Source: UMGS1387 sp045577475
GTDB lineage: Bacteria > Bacillota > Clostridia > Oscillospirales > CAG-382
Reading direction: 5' to 3'
Assembly: GCA_045577475.1 (NCBI GenBank)
Contig: JAZNIM010000201.1
Location: 1 to 27,619, forward strand
DNA length: 27,619 bases
The position numbers were made by a program, and so were the translations under genes. Below the pieces are notes generated by a model. It made no database searches. It worked only from the letters and a program-made list of their open reading frames with translations, and had not been told where the DNA came from. Shown one piece after another: positions 6,751-14,003 of this stretch. The number at the start of each line of letters is the position of its first letter. Positions within the stretch are counted from its first letter, which is position 1.

Positions 6751-8856
6751 CTACTTTACTGTTTCAATGCCCTCAGGCACAAAAATCTCAGGCTCACGCC
6801 CCTTTACCATATCCGCTTTAATCGCACCTAAAGGCGTGGGAATACATATATGAACCTCATCAAGACCGCAAAGGCAAGGGCTGAGCTTTATCTTCTTAAA
6901 TCCCGCAGACAGTATTTCAAGTCCCAACAGTCCTGCAGGAAGCTGATAAGTAGGAGTTCCTGCCCAGACGTGACTGTAGTCAAAGCCGTACCCCGAGCAA
7001 TCGTACCAGCCTTCGGGAAGTCCCTTGGGAAACTCAGCCATATACTTCCACCGTGAGAGAACCTGTATTCCGTATTTTTCAAACAGTCCTTCTTCACGTA
7101 TTGCTTCAAGAAGAAAATGTGCAAAATACGGCTGAACAGGCGTAAGCTCTTTATCATAAACCATGCGTGTCAGCATTTCTTCACGTTTTTCCTTGGGACA
7201 CACTCCGCTCATTACGCTGAGAATATTGGAATGCTGTCCGAAGTACTTCTTATCTACATTTGCAGGCAGCATCCAATTCTTGCCATCCGAGGTATCGGGA
7301 GTACCCTCACAATACAAATCTTCATTTTCATCATAAAGGTATTTATTAATAGCATCCGCCATTTGATTTTTGCTGTCAATGTACTTTTTTGCCTTTTTTT
7401 CATCACCGTAAAGGGTGCACATTTTTGATGCCGCTTCAAATCCGTAGCAATAAAACATACAAAGAGCCGTCTGTCCCAAAGCCTTGGGAGGATGATGCAG
7501 GCTGAAGCCATCCACCACCATCCAGTCAACAAAAGCATAGCTTGGCGGATTGTCAATAAGTCCCTTTTCATCCTTATAGGTTTCAAATCTTGCGTACACA
7601 ACCTCGCAAGCATCAATTACATTTTCAAGAATTGACAAGTCGCCCGTGAACATACAGTAATCAAGTGCCATTTTCATCCACAGGAACGTATATGTTGAAT
7701 GGAACATATAACCGTCCTGAAGTCTTAGAAAATCCGCTATTCTCTCAATATCAAGCTTTGTAACCTCGGCATTGCCATAGGTCATATAGTTCATCAATGA
7801 CGAAATCATATAATCCCCTGAGCAGGCAAGGTTTTCCTGATGCATGGGGCTGTCAAGCTCAAGATTTTGCTTACATATTTTAAGGGCATGCTTTCCCATT
7901 TCATAAACAGTATTAAGTGCCTCATCCGAGCACTTGAAGCTTCCCCTTTCACTGCAAGGGTAGTGGCTGAAGGAATATAAAAGCCTATTCAGCCTAACTT
8001 TGCCTTCACTCTTGTTCTCAACCGTCAAGGTAAAGCCCGAACAGCTTGACATTTCTATACTGCGGTAAGCAAGACCGCCGTCAGCAGTTATCTTCTCGGT
8101 ACGGGTGAGCTTGCCTTCTTTTTCAAAGGCATCGACGGTAATGATATACTCCCCGTCGCCCTCTGCATCAATCACAAAATATCCGCCGTAGACTTTATCC
8201 AGCCGGTACTTCTTTGACACCTTTTCTTCTGCCTTAACGGTGAACGGTTCAAATCCCCCGATGGGAAAAACGTCCTCGTAAACAAGAGGCTTTAACGGTG
8301 ATATTTCTGTTCTTACGGGATATTCAAAGCAGATTGAGGGCAAAAAATCCTCACTCTTTTTCAATGCATCAAAGGTGGTAACATTTACGTATCTGTCATC
8401 GTAACGTGACAGCCAGCTTTCATCAGTACCGATTATCTCAATGCTTCCGTCTTCAAATAAAACGGTTGCTTCGAGATAAAAGCCGCAGTGTCCGCTTGAG
8501 GAATCAAACTCACGTGTTGCGGTGTCATGCACCAATGCAGAAAAATCAAGCTCTTTTCCGCCGCAGTCAAGCTCCATTTTACTGAGAAAATACCGTGGCA
8601 TCATGCCTTTAAAGCTGTTATCCGCCCCGGGCGGCACAGGACCTGTCTGCACAAAGCTTCCGTTTATGTAAAGATGGTATCTTACGTCACCGCCGACACA
8701 CAGAATAATCTTCTTCAGCTTCTTATCAAACTCATACTTTTTCTTGAAGCTAACTACTTTGAACTCCCTCTTTGAACGTTCATCACAATAGAAGGTAAGG
8801 CAATTATTCCAACTGTCGGGATATTTTTCTTCATTCAGCCAAATCCAGTTTGCCAT
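6751..8856 (-). CDS. GH78-type alpha-L-rhamnosidase-like glycoside hydrolase
   Basis: This 701-residue protein has the layout of family 78 alpha-L-rhamnosidases: beta-sandwich N-terminal domains (about residues 1-300), an (alpha/alpha)6 barrel (about 305-640), and a C-terminal beta domain (about 645-701). The catalytic-region motif appears as LDSPMHQENLACSGD, where D335, E341 and D348 match the spacing of the acidic residues in the usual DCPQRDERxxWxGD. The normally conserved Arg is His339 and the Trp is Cys345. There is no signal peptide, so it acts in the cytoplasm. It is the last gene of a four-gene operon, 14 bp after the PsiE-like gene. It ends about 30 bp before the lexA -35, with no clear terminator. 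The superfamily is firm; rhamnose specificity is inferred and the two substitutions leave room for another sugar. Confidence 0.82.
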   Translation of the reverse strand: MANWIWLNEEKYPDSWNNCLTFYCDERSKREFKVVSFKKKYEFDKKLKKIILCVGGDVRYHLYINGSFVQTGPVPPGADNSFKGMMPRYFLSKMELDCGGKELDFSALVHDTATREFDSSSGHCGFYLEATVLFEDGSIEIIGTDESWLSRYDDRYVNVTTFDALKKSEDFLPSICFEYPVRTEISPLKPLVYEDVFPIGGFEPFTVKAEEKVSKKYRLDKVYGGYFVIDAEGDGEYIITVDAFEKEGKLTRTEKITADGGLAYRSIEMSSCSGFTLTVENKSEGKVRLNRLLYSFSHYPCSERGSFKCSDEALNTVYEMGKHALKICKQNLELDSPMHQENLACSGDYMISSLMNYMTYGNAEVTKLDIERIADFLRLQDGYMFHSTYTFLWMKMALDYCMFTGDLSILENVIDACEVVYARFETYKDEKGLIDNPPSYAFVDWMVVDGFSLHHPPKALGQTALCMFYCYGFEAASKMCTLYGDEKKAKKYIDSKNQMADAINKYLYDENEDLYCEGTPDTSDGKNWMLPANVDKKYFGQHSNILSVMSGVCPKEKREEMLTRMVYDKELTPVQPYFAHFLLEAIREEGLFEKYGIQVLSRWKYMAEFPKGLPEGWYDCSGYGFDYSHVWAGTPTYQLPAGLLGLEILSAGFKKIKLSPCLCGLDEVHICIPTPLGAIKADMVKGREPEIFVPEGIETVK

Positions 8857-8870
8857 GAGCTTTTCCCCCT

Positions 8871-9314
8871 TTAATTCTTATCATTATGTACATCATCGGC
8901 ATCATCCGCCTCAATAAGACCGTCGGGTGTTTCTACCATGTCATGATGCTTGATAAGCAGAAAACGTCTTACCGCAAAAAGTGCCGCAATTGCCGTCACC
9001 GTCACCAGATTTTCCCAAGGCTTTGCATGTCCCACAATGAGCTGTCGTGCAAGTGCAAAGGCAAGCACCTCAATAACCGTTTCGGGTGTATGCTTGCAAA
9101 GCATTTTTATAAGCTCTGCACCGATTGCAAGAATTATTGCATCATCCAGCACATGAACAAGTCCGTCAACGCCCTGCGACAGTGTTGAAGCATTCACGGT
9201 TTCGGCAACAAGCTTAATTCCAAATACAAGAATGCACAACCCCACTATAACTGAAATTAACAGTTCAAAAATATAACTGATTTCAAACATTATGTCCTGA
9301 AGTTTTTTTCTCAT
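8871..9314 (-). CDS. Small four-helix membrane protein, PsiE-like
   Basis: This 147-residue protein has about four membrane helices (residues 15-37, 53-70, 82-95 and 100-117) and an acidic C-terminal tail rich in Asp and His. The segment PETVIEVLAFALARQLIVG resembles the conserved core of the phosphate-starvation-inducible PsiE family, where a similar E-V-x-x-x-A-x-A-R-x-x-I stretch occurs. PsiE itself has no settled function. It sits between the sialidase-fold gene (28 bp upstream) and the rhamnosidase gene (14 bp downstream), so it is co-transcribed with carbohydrate enzymes and could serve transport or membrane association for them. That role is a guess from position only. No strong ribosome binding site precedes the ATG, though GGACGG lies about 9 bases upstream. 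Confidence 0.6.
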   Translation of the reverse strand: MRKKLQDIMFEISYIFELLISVIVGLCILVFGIKLVAETVNASTLSQGVDGLVHVLDDAIILAIGAELIKMLCKHTPETVIEVLAFALARQLIVGHAKPWENLVTVTAIAALFAVRRFLLIKHHDMVETPDGLIEADDADDVHNDKN

Positions 9315-9342
9315 TATCTTTTACCGTCCGTTTTTCAAATTA

Positions 9343-10428
9343 TCATTCCTTACTTACAAAGGAAACAAATATACTGTTATCGCTTCCGTATTTTTCGCAT
9401 CCGATGGGCTGCATCCATTCTGCCGCCATTACAACAGCCGTGGAGCCGTCAAGTGTTTTTGCATCAAAATTACCAAGTCGTGCACCTCTTTCGGGAACAA
9501 CCACAAATTCGCTGTCCCTGACAAGGCGCATATTTTCAACTCTTGCCGCAAAAAGCGGTGCTCTGTGACGGAACACGTGGTCATTATCCGCACCGCGTCT
9601 TGTATACACAAGATAAAGGTCATCACCTAAAGTAAACCAATGCTGCTGTGTATTGTAATTCTGAAGTATGCTGCCGTCCTCCCATTTCCACAACTGAAGG
9701 TCGGTATAGTTAAGACCGTCCTTACTTTTTGCCACAAAGCCGCATTCGTCGTTTCTGATTGTCATATAATACATACCCTTATGGAAAACTATTGATGGTT
9801 CGACAAGACCTCTTTCAACAGTCACCGTCAAGGCATTTCCAACCTTCAGAACCTTTACATTCTCGCCGTCAAAGCTGCACAGTGCAACGCAGGAGTATGA
9901 ATTTTGTTCACCCTTTTTGGTAAAGCTCATGGGAACAAGAATATTTCCGTCTTCAAGCTCAAGGCTTTGTCCGCTTCCGTTACCGCAGCACTCGTAGCCT
10001 TCAGGCATATTCAAAAACTTCATTTTCGTAAAAGCATCTGTCTTTTCATCATACACACTGTAAAAGGTATGTCTTTTTCGTTCATCCCCCAAAATCGGGT
10101 GAAGTGCATCCTTTGTATACTGTGCGGTATGACCTAAAAGCAAGATTTTCCCCGTCTTTTTATGATACATCGGCGTTCCGTCACAGCCGACGGTTGTAAT
10201 ACCTTCCTCGACTATAGGCAAAAGTCCTTCCTGAGGCACAAATTCACTCCATGTCTTGCCGCCGTCAAGGCTTTTGCTCATGAAAATACCCGAAAACAAA
10301 TCGCTGCCCTTTACATTAAGGTACTGTGCCGTAGCAAGTGCAAAATTCGGTGCAAAGCAACATCTTGCGTGTACAAAGCACTGTTTTCCGTCGTAGCCGT
10401 TTCTCATAACATATGTTTTTACGTTCAT
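9343..10428 (-). CDS. Sialidase-superfamily beta-propeller protein (BNR/Asp-box)
   Basis: This 361-residue protein has a clear Asp box, SLDGGKTW (residues 53-60), the hairpin motif of six-bladed sialidase-type propellers. Repeating beta strands and phrases such as GSGQSLELEDGNILVPMSF and VEPSIVFHKGMYYMTIR fit the exo-alpha-sialidase (GH33-like) superfamily. The complete arginine triad of true sialidases cannot be assigned by eye, so the substrate is open; many relatives are plant-glycan hydrolases or non-catalytic. There is no signal peptide, so it is cytoplasmic. An AAGGAG 8 bases before the ATG overlaps the stop of the upstream esterase gene (12-bp gap), showing tight coupling. Together with a rhamnosidase and an esterase it suggests breakdown of imported, decorated oligosaccharides. 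The fold is likely; the exact activity is uncertain. Confidence 0.72.
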   Translation of the reverse strand: MNVKTYVMRNGYDGKQCFVHARCCFAPNFALATAQYLNVKGSDLFSGIFMSKSLDGGKTWSEFVPQEGLLPIVEEGITTVGCDGTPMYHKKTGKILLLGHTAQYTKDALHPILGDERKRHTFYSVYDEKTDAFTKMKFLNMPEGYECCGNGSGQSLELEDGNILVPMSFTKKGEQNSYSCVALCSFDGENVKVLKVGNALTVTVERGLVEPSIVFHKGMYYMTIRNDECGFVAKSKDGLNYTDLQLWKWEDGSILQNYNTQQHWFTLGDDLYLVYTRRGADNDHVFRHRAPLFAARVENMRLVRDSEFVVVPERGARLGNFDAKTLDGSTAVVMAAEWMQPIGCEKYGSDNSIFVSFVSKE

Positions 10429-10440
10429 ACTGATAGCTCC

Positions 10441-11247
10441 TTAGTAATTATCAATTCCTTTTGCCCATTCATCGGCATGAGATATCCATTTTTCCACTGA
10501 CTTATTACACCATTTCTCAACGCCGCATTTTGTTATTTCATTTCCGAGAGCAACACCGTGTGGTCCATCGGGATATATATGCATTTCATAAAGAATACCG
10601 TTTCTTGCAAGTGCATCTGCCATCACAAGAGAATTTCTCACGTCCACCACCCCGTCGTTTGAAGTATGAACAATGAACATGGGGGCTGTATGCTCTCCTA
10701 CAGCTTTTTCGGCACAGCTATCGTTAAGCTGTTCCTCGGTGGGCTCAACACCCCACCAAAGATTTTTAAAGGAAACAGCATGAAATTTATGAGTAATTAC
10801 AGGATATATCAGCATAACACCTTTTGGTTTATTATATCCGTAAGGCATATCAACAGCATCATAAATTTCTTTTCTGTTCCACATTGTGCCAACCGTTGCC
10901 GCAAGATGTCCCCCTGCGGAAAAGCCTACGGCAAACACCTTATCGGGGTCAATATTATACCTTTCGGCGTTATCCTTAATATACTTTATTGCCCTTGCCG
11001 CCTGAATGAGATGTGACGGGAACGGCTCTTTTTTTACGGTATAATGAAGCACAAAGCAGTTATAGCCGTAAGGCATGAATGCAAGAGCTATCGGCTCACC
11101 TTCTCTATCGCTACACACCGAGGCATATCCGCCGCCGGGAATTACAAGCATTGCACTTCTTACATAGTCCCCAACCTTTTCTGCGGCAAACACCTCAAGG
11201 TATGCATTTTCGTCAGCTTCATCAAATTTAATTTTTTCGTATATCAT
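10441..11247 (-). CDS. Alpha/beta-hydrolase esterase (BD-FAE / acetyl-esterase type)
   Basis: A 268-residue cytoplasmic alpha/beta hydrolase. It has an oxyanion-hole motif PGGGY (residues 37-41), a nucleophile elbow GFSAGG with Ser110, an acid in HTSNDGVVDV (probably Asp198) and the catalytic His230 in PDGPHGVAL. This is the layout of the BD-FAE/acetyl-esterase group that removes acetyl or feruloyl groups from plant polysaccharide fragments. It is the first gene of the esterase, sialidase-fold, PsiE-like, rhamnosidase operon. Its job is probably to strip acyl groups so the glycosidases can act; that is inferred from context. The ribosome binding site (GGAAG, about 13 bases upstream) is weak. 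The catalytic family is firm; the substrate is not. Confidence 0.83.
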   Translation of the reverse strand: MIYEKIKFDEADENAYLEVFAAEKVGDYVRSAMLVIPGGGYASVCSDREGEPIALAFMPYGYNCFVLHYTVKKEPFPSHLIQAARAIKYIKDNAERYNIDPDKVFAVGFSAGGHLAATVGTMWNRKEIYDAVDMPYGYNKPKGVMLIYPVITHKFHAVSFKNLWWGVEPTEEQLNDSCAEKAVGEHTAPMFIVHTSNDGVVDVRNSLVMADALARNGILYEMHIYPDGPHGVALGNEITKCGVEKWCNKSVEKWISHADEWAKGIDNY

Positions 11248-11287
11248 GGTATTTATAACACTTCCTTTTGACGTTTATTTAATTTCT

Positions 11288-11337
11288 CTATCACGTAAAA
11301 CACAAGCATAGTCAAAAACTCAAATGCTATCACGTAA
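11288..11337. repeat. Direct repeat CTATCACGTAA (two copies) upstream of the esterase operon
   Basis: Identical 11-bp copies lie at 11288-11298 and 11327-11337, 39 bp apart start to start, in the 125-bp spacer before the esterase gene. A -35-like TTGACT on the minus strand (11310-11315) lies between them. No convincing -10 was found, so they are candidate operators rather than a proven promoter. Confidence 0.4.
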
Positions 11338-11372
11338 GCAAAATACACAGTAGTCTATTAAACAAAATATAT

Positions 11373-12041
11373 TTACCAAACAAATGGTATCAAACGATAC
11401 TTCACTTTTTTCTTATATTCACAATATCCATTAAGTTCTTTCTCGAGAAATTCTTCTTCACTCTTTATTCTTTTTGCAATAATAACCGGATATATAAGAA
11501 AAATCAAAAATGAATATATAGAACCTAAGACAAGCGGCATTGACAAGAATAAGAGAAGCGTTGCACTGTACATTGGATGTCTTATAATGCTGTATAATCC
11601 CGTATCAATAACTGTTTGCTGTTCCTGAACTTCAATAATACGACTGAGATATGCGTTTTCCCGAAGCACCTCTGCGTAAAGAATATATCCGAAAAGGAAA
11701 ACCATCACAGCAACCAAAACCGCCCATTGGGGTAAAGTGTACCAGTGAAAACGAAATGTTAAGCCTGCAATAATAAATCCTGCTAAAAACATAAGTCCGC
11801 TTAATTTAATAACCATTTTCTGTTCTCGCTGTTTTTCTTTTGCCATCAGTCGCTTTTTCAATAATTCAGGGTCTTTTATCATCAGCACTATTCCTGCCGT
11901 AAACATAGGTATAAATAAAATTCCCATAAGCAGCCAACCATTTTTATAGTAAATATTACCGGCAGACAAAAACAACAAGCCAACTATCACTATTCCTAAT
12001 AATAGTTTTATTATTGCCTGTATAACTAATTTTGCTGTCAT
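11373..12041 (-). CDS. Isoprenylcysteine carboxyl methyltransferase (ICMT) family membrane protein
   Basis: This 222-residue protein has about five membrane helices and the C-terminal hallmark of the ICMT/phospholipid methyltransferase superfamily: DTGLYSIIRHPMYSA (residues 146-160), then EEEFLEKELNGYCEYKKKV (about 195-213), then YRLIPFVW at the end. These residues bind S-adenosylmethionine at the membrane face. Bacterial members methylate lipids or small molecules and usually have no known substrate; prenylated protein is not expected here. GGAG lies 7 bases before the ATG. It appears to be a single-gene unit between the esterase operon and a small unknown gene. The family is firm and the function unknown. 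Confidence 0.85.
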   Translation of the reverse strand: MTAKLVIQAIIKLLLGIVIVGLLFLSAGNIYYKNGWLLMGILFIPMFTAGIVLMIKDPELLKKRLMAKEKQREQKMVIKLSGLMFLAGFIIAGLTFRFHWYTLPQWAVLVAVMVFLFGYILYAEVLRENAYLSRIIEVQEQQTVIDTGLYSIIRHPMYSATLLLFLSMPLVLGSIYSFLIFLIYPVIIAKRIKSEEEFLEKELNGYCEYKKKVKYRLIPFVW

Positions 12042-12161
12042 ATGCTTTCTCCATTAATTTCAATTATATCTTTCGACAATACTCGATATCCTTACTATAA
12101 AGACTGTATAATCTGGATGCCAACACTATAGGTGCAAGCTCATGTCAAGTTAGGATAAAAA

Positions 12162-12467
12162 TCAGTCTGGTAATGTAACATTCCATGTTGAAAGAAAATC
12201 GGGGTTTTCTACAACTTCACCTGTTGTTCTTAATCTATATTCTCCTGGTTTTGCAGGTTCGATTGCAGATGGATCGTTCGGAATATCAAATTCTTCTCCA
12301 TCCTTTTTCTTTATATAAATAGTATTTTCAGTAACCGCAACTATTTCTCCCCAACTCTGTTTTTGTTCTACAAATTCATCGTCTTTGTTATAAAATGTCA
12401 TTCCGACAAGAATGGTCTTTCCAACTAAATTTTCTTCATTTGTTTTTTTCTTTTTCTTCCAAAACAT
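12162..12467 (-). CDS. Small hypothetical protein, unknown function
   Basis: I do not recognise this family by name. The 101-residue protein starts with a Lys-rich stretch (MFWKKKKKTNEEN), then a predicted all-beta domain of short strands (about residues 15-95) with the phrases WGEIVAVTENTIYIKKKDGE and PGEYRLRTTGEVVENPDF. It has no membrane helix, signal peptide or cysteine. Coding is supported by AAAGGGG 7 bases before the ATG, a plausible promoter upstream, and ordinary amino-acid composition with a coherent pattern of alternating hydrophobic residues. It lies alone between the ICMT gene and the structured repeats. The strand pattern and acidic C-terminus would suit a small binding or immunity-like protein, but nothing proves it. 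Confidence 0.7.
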   Translation of the reverse strand: MFWKKKKKTNEENLVGKTILVGMTFYNKDDEFVEQKQSWGEIVAVTENTIYIKKKDGEEFDIPNDPSAIEPAKPGEYRLRTTGEVVENPDFLSTWNVTLPD

Positions 12468-12502
12468 ATTGTTTCCCCTTTATTCTACATTTTTCGACAA
12501 TC

Positions 12503-12531
12503 TTTATAAGTTCACATCAAGTCATAAACAA
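12503..12531 (-). promoter_or_regulatory. Candidate promoter of the small hypothetical gene
   Basis: On the minus strand a -35 TTGTTT (12526-12531) and a -10 TATAAA (12503-12508) are 17 bp apart, about 30 bp before the expected leader of the gene starting at 12467. It lies just outside the first structured repeat. The -35 is weak. Confidence 0.4.
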
Positions 12532-12540
12532 TCCTAACAT

Positions 12541-12690
12541 CATATATCAATTCTACCGGGAAGCAAAAATCTTTGCTCGCAAGGAGATTTTTGCGACGCC
12601 GTCAATTGACACAGTGCTCGAATGAGCACCTAAGAGCGACAGCTCTTTTGAATTTTATGTAATAAAATTCTGTATGTGTCATTATAGAAC
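12541..12690. repeat. Structured repeat, copy 1 (hairpin plus cloverleaf-like fold)
   Basis: This is the first of two copies set exactly 162 bp apart. Hairpin 1 pairs 12563-12572 with 12585-12594 (10 perfect bp, extendable by TTG/CAA across a two-base bulge). Then TGACACA (12607-12613) pairs with TGTGTCA (12675-12681) and encloses three more hairpins: GTGCTC/GAGCAC (12614-12629, GAAT loop), AAGAGC/GCTCTT (12632-12647) and a 9-bp GAATTTTAT/ATAAAATTC (12650-12670, GTA loop). Together these make a four-way junction. No open frame uses it. It could be a small mobile palindromic element (MITE-like) or a structured RNA; the transcribed strand is unknown. Confidence 0.85.
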
Positions 12691-12702
12691 CCGTATACTT
12701 TT

Positions 12703-12850
12703 CATATGTCAATTTCACCAGGAAGCAAAAATCTTTGCTCGCAAGGAGATTTTTGCGACGCCGTCAATTGACACAGTGCTCGAATGAGCACCTAAGAGCG
12801 ACTGCTCTTTAGAATTTTATGTAATAAAATTCTGTATGTGTCAATTATAA
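12703..12850. repeat. Structured repeat, copy 2
   Basis: Over the 120-bp core (12723-12842) it differs from copy 1 at only two bases, 12803 and 12811. These fall in the loop of the third hairpin and in a junction between hairpins; every stem is unchanged. Here the enclosing stem is longer: AATTGACACA (12766-12775) pairs with TGTGTCAATT (12837-12846), 10 perfect bp. The same AATTGACA could instead pair with TGTCAATT at 12707-12714, so two mutually exclusive folds exist. The 5' flank (12705-12722) is less similar to copy 1 than the core. Confidence 0.85.
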
Positions 12851-12913
12851 CATACCCACAAACAAATATCAACATTTTCAGGCATAAAAATCCATCGCCT
12901 GCCATCCAAAAGC

Positions 12914-12947
12914 AAAAAAGAAGCCGCCTCAGATGAAGCAGCTTCTT
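12914..12947 (-). terminator. Rho-independent terminator of the seven-gene transport operon
   Basis: On the minus strand AAGAAGCTGC (12938-12947) pairs with GCGGCTTCTT (12918-12927) through 10 bp including one G-U pair, with a 10-base loop, followed by a run of T (12914-12919). It lies 10 bases after the stop codon of the last permease gene, so it ends the operon cleanly before the structured repeats. Confidence 0.85.
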
Positions 12948-12957
12948 AAAAGAATTA

Positions 12958-13986
12958 TTAGCCAACGATACCGGAACGTTCAATACCTTCAACAAGTGAT
13001 CTCTGTGCAAAGAGGAAGATAATGAACAACGGCAGAATAACAAGCAGACCGCAAGTGTTGGTAATTGCGGATTCCCAGAGTGTTGTAGCCGCAAAGTCGA
13101 TTTTAAGACTTGTGGGAACTTCAACAATATTGGGAAGAAGGTGTATGCCGTTTGTTGTGAAGAATGGCGGTGCTGTATAGAATGTATCTGTCCACTGCCA
13201 TGAGAATGCAAACATAAATACTGTTGTCATCATAGGTACAGACAGCGGAATGATGATACGGAAGAAGGTCTTGAAGATACCTGTTCCGTCGATATACGCC
13301 GCTTCTTCAAGTTCATCGGGAACGCCCTTGTAGAACTGTCTGAAGATAAATATGTACAGACCGTTTTTAAAAGCAAGTCCTGTGAGTGAGAGCAGATAAA
13401 GAGGTATTTCGGTATTGATAAGGTTAGGAAGGTCAGGACGGTCAAAGCCGAGAAGACCGAGAATTCCGAAAACATCAAAGTATCTGAACTTCATGAACAT
13501 AGCAAGAAGGAGTGTGTCATGAGGAATAAGCATTGTTATTACTACGCAAAGGAAAAGGATTGTTCTTCCCTTGAACTTGAACTTTGCAAATCCGTAACCT
13601 ACTATTGCACACATAAGTGTCTGGAAGAATGCGCACAACACTGAAATTCTTGCTGTGTTAAACAGTGCTGAAAAGTACTTATTCTCAAGTATGATAAACT
13701 TCCACTGGTCAAGTGTGGGGTTCTTGGGGATAAGCTTTACAGTGGTGTCAACAAAGTCTGTATTGCTCATAAATGAAGCAAGAATCTTTGTAAGGAAAGG
13801 ATAAAGAATAATATATGAAATACCAACAAGTAATACTGTTCTGAAAATTGCATATATAACTTTTCCGATAAATGCAGGTGATAAAACTTTAAGCTTTACT
13901 CTCTGCCAGAAGCCTAATTTTCCTTCGAAATCGATTTTCATTTCTTTCTTGGAAAGCTTGGTTACTTTTGACGGTGTATTATTCAT
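12958..13986 (-). CDS. Carbohydrate ABC transporter permease, MalG-type (second pair)
   Basis: This 342-residue inner-membrane permease has about six helices and the EAA loop that docks on the ATPase, EEAAYIDGTGIFKTFFRI at residues 227-244. That marks it as a MalG/UgpE-type subunit (binding-protein-dependent transport, carbohydrate uptake family 1). It has a longer basic N-terminal tail than usual (about 40 residues before the first helix). AAGGAGG lies about 7 bases before the ATG, 17 bp after the preceding permease gene. It is the last gene of the operon, directly followed by the terminator. It should pair with the MalF-type protein encoded just upstream. No ATPase gene is present in the operon, so a shared MsmX-like ATPase is presumed. 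The family is firm; the sugar is unknown. Confidence 0.92.
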   Translation of the reverse strand: MNNTPSKVTKLSKKEMKIDFEGKLGFWQRVKLKVLSPAFIGKVIYAIFRTVLLVGISYIILYPFLTKILASFMSNTDFVDTTVKLIPKNPTLDQWKFIILENKYFSALFNTARISVLCAFFQTLMCAIVGYGFAKFKFKGRTILFLCVVITMLIPHDTLLLAMFMKFRYFDVFGILGLLGFDRPDLPNLINTEIPLYLLSLTGLAFKNGLYIFIFRQFYKGVPDELEEAAYIDGTGIFKTFFRIIIPLSVPMMTTVFMFAFSWQWTDTFYTAPPFFTTNGIHLLPNIVEVPTSLKIDFAATTLWESAITNTCGLLVILPLFIIFLFAQRSLVEGIERSGIVG

Positions 13987-14003
13987 GATTTATCCTCCTT
14001 TCC

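Noticed and set aside
12052..12150. Promoter for the ICMT-family gene
   Set aside because: Several partial -35/-10 pairs (for example TTGGCA with TATAGT at 18 bp) exist but none is clearly better than chance in this AT-rich stretch.
12541..12850. CRISPR array or tRNA genes at the structured repeats
   Set aside because: Only two long copies with no short spacer pattern, and the fold lacks the tRNA arm sizes, T-loop sequence and CCA end.
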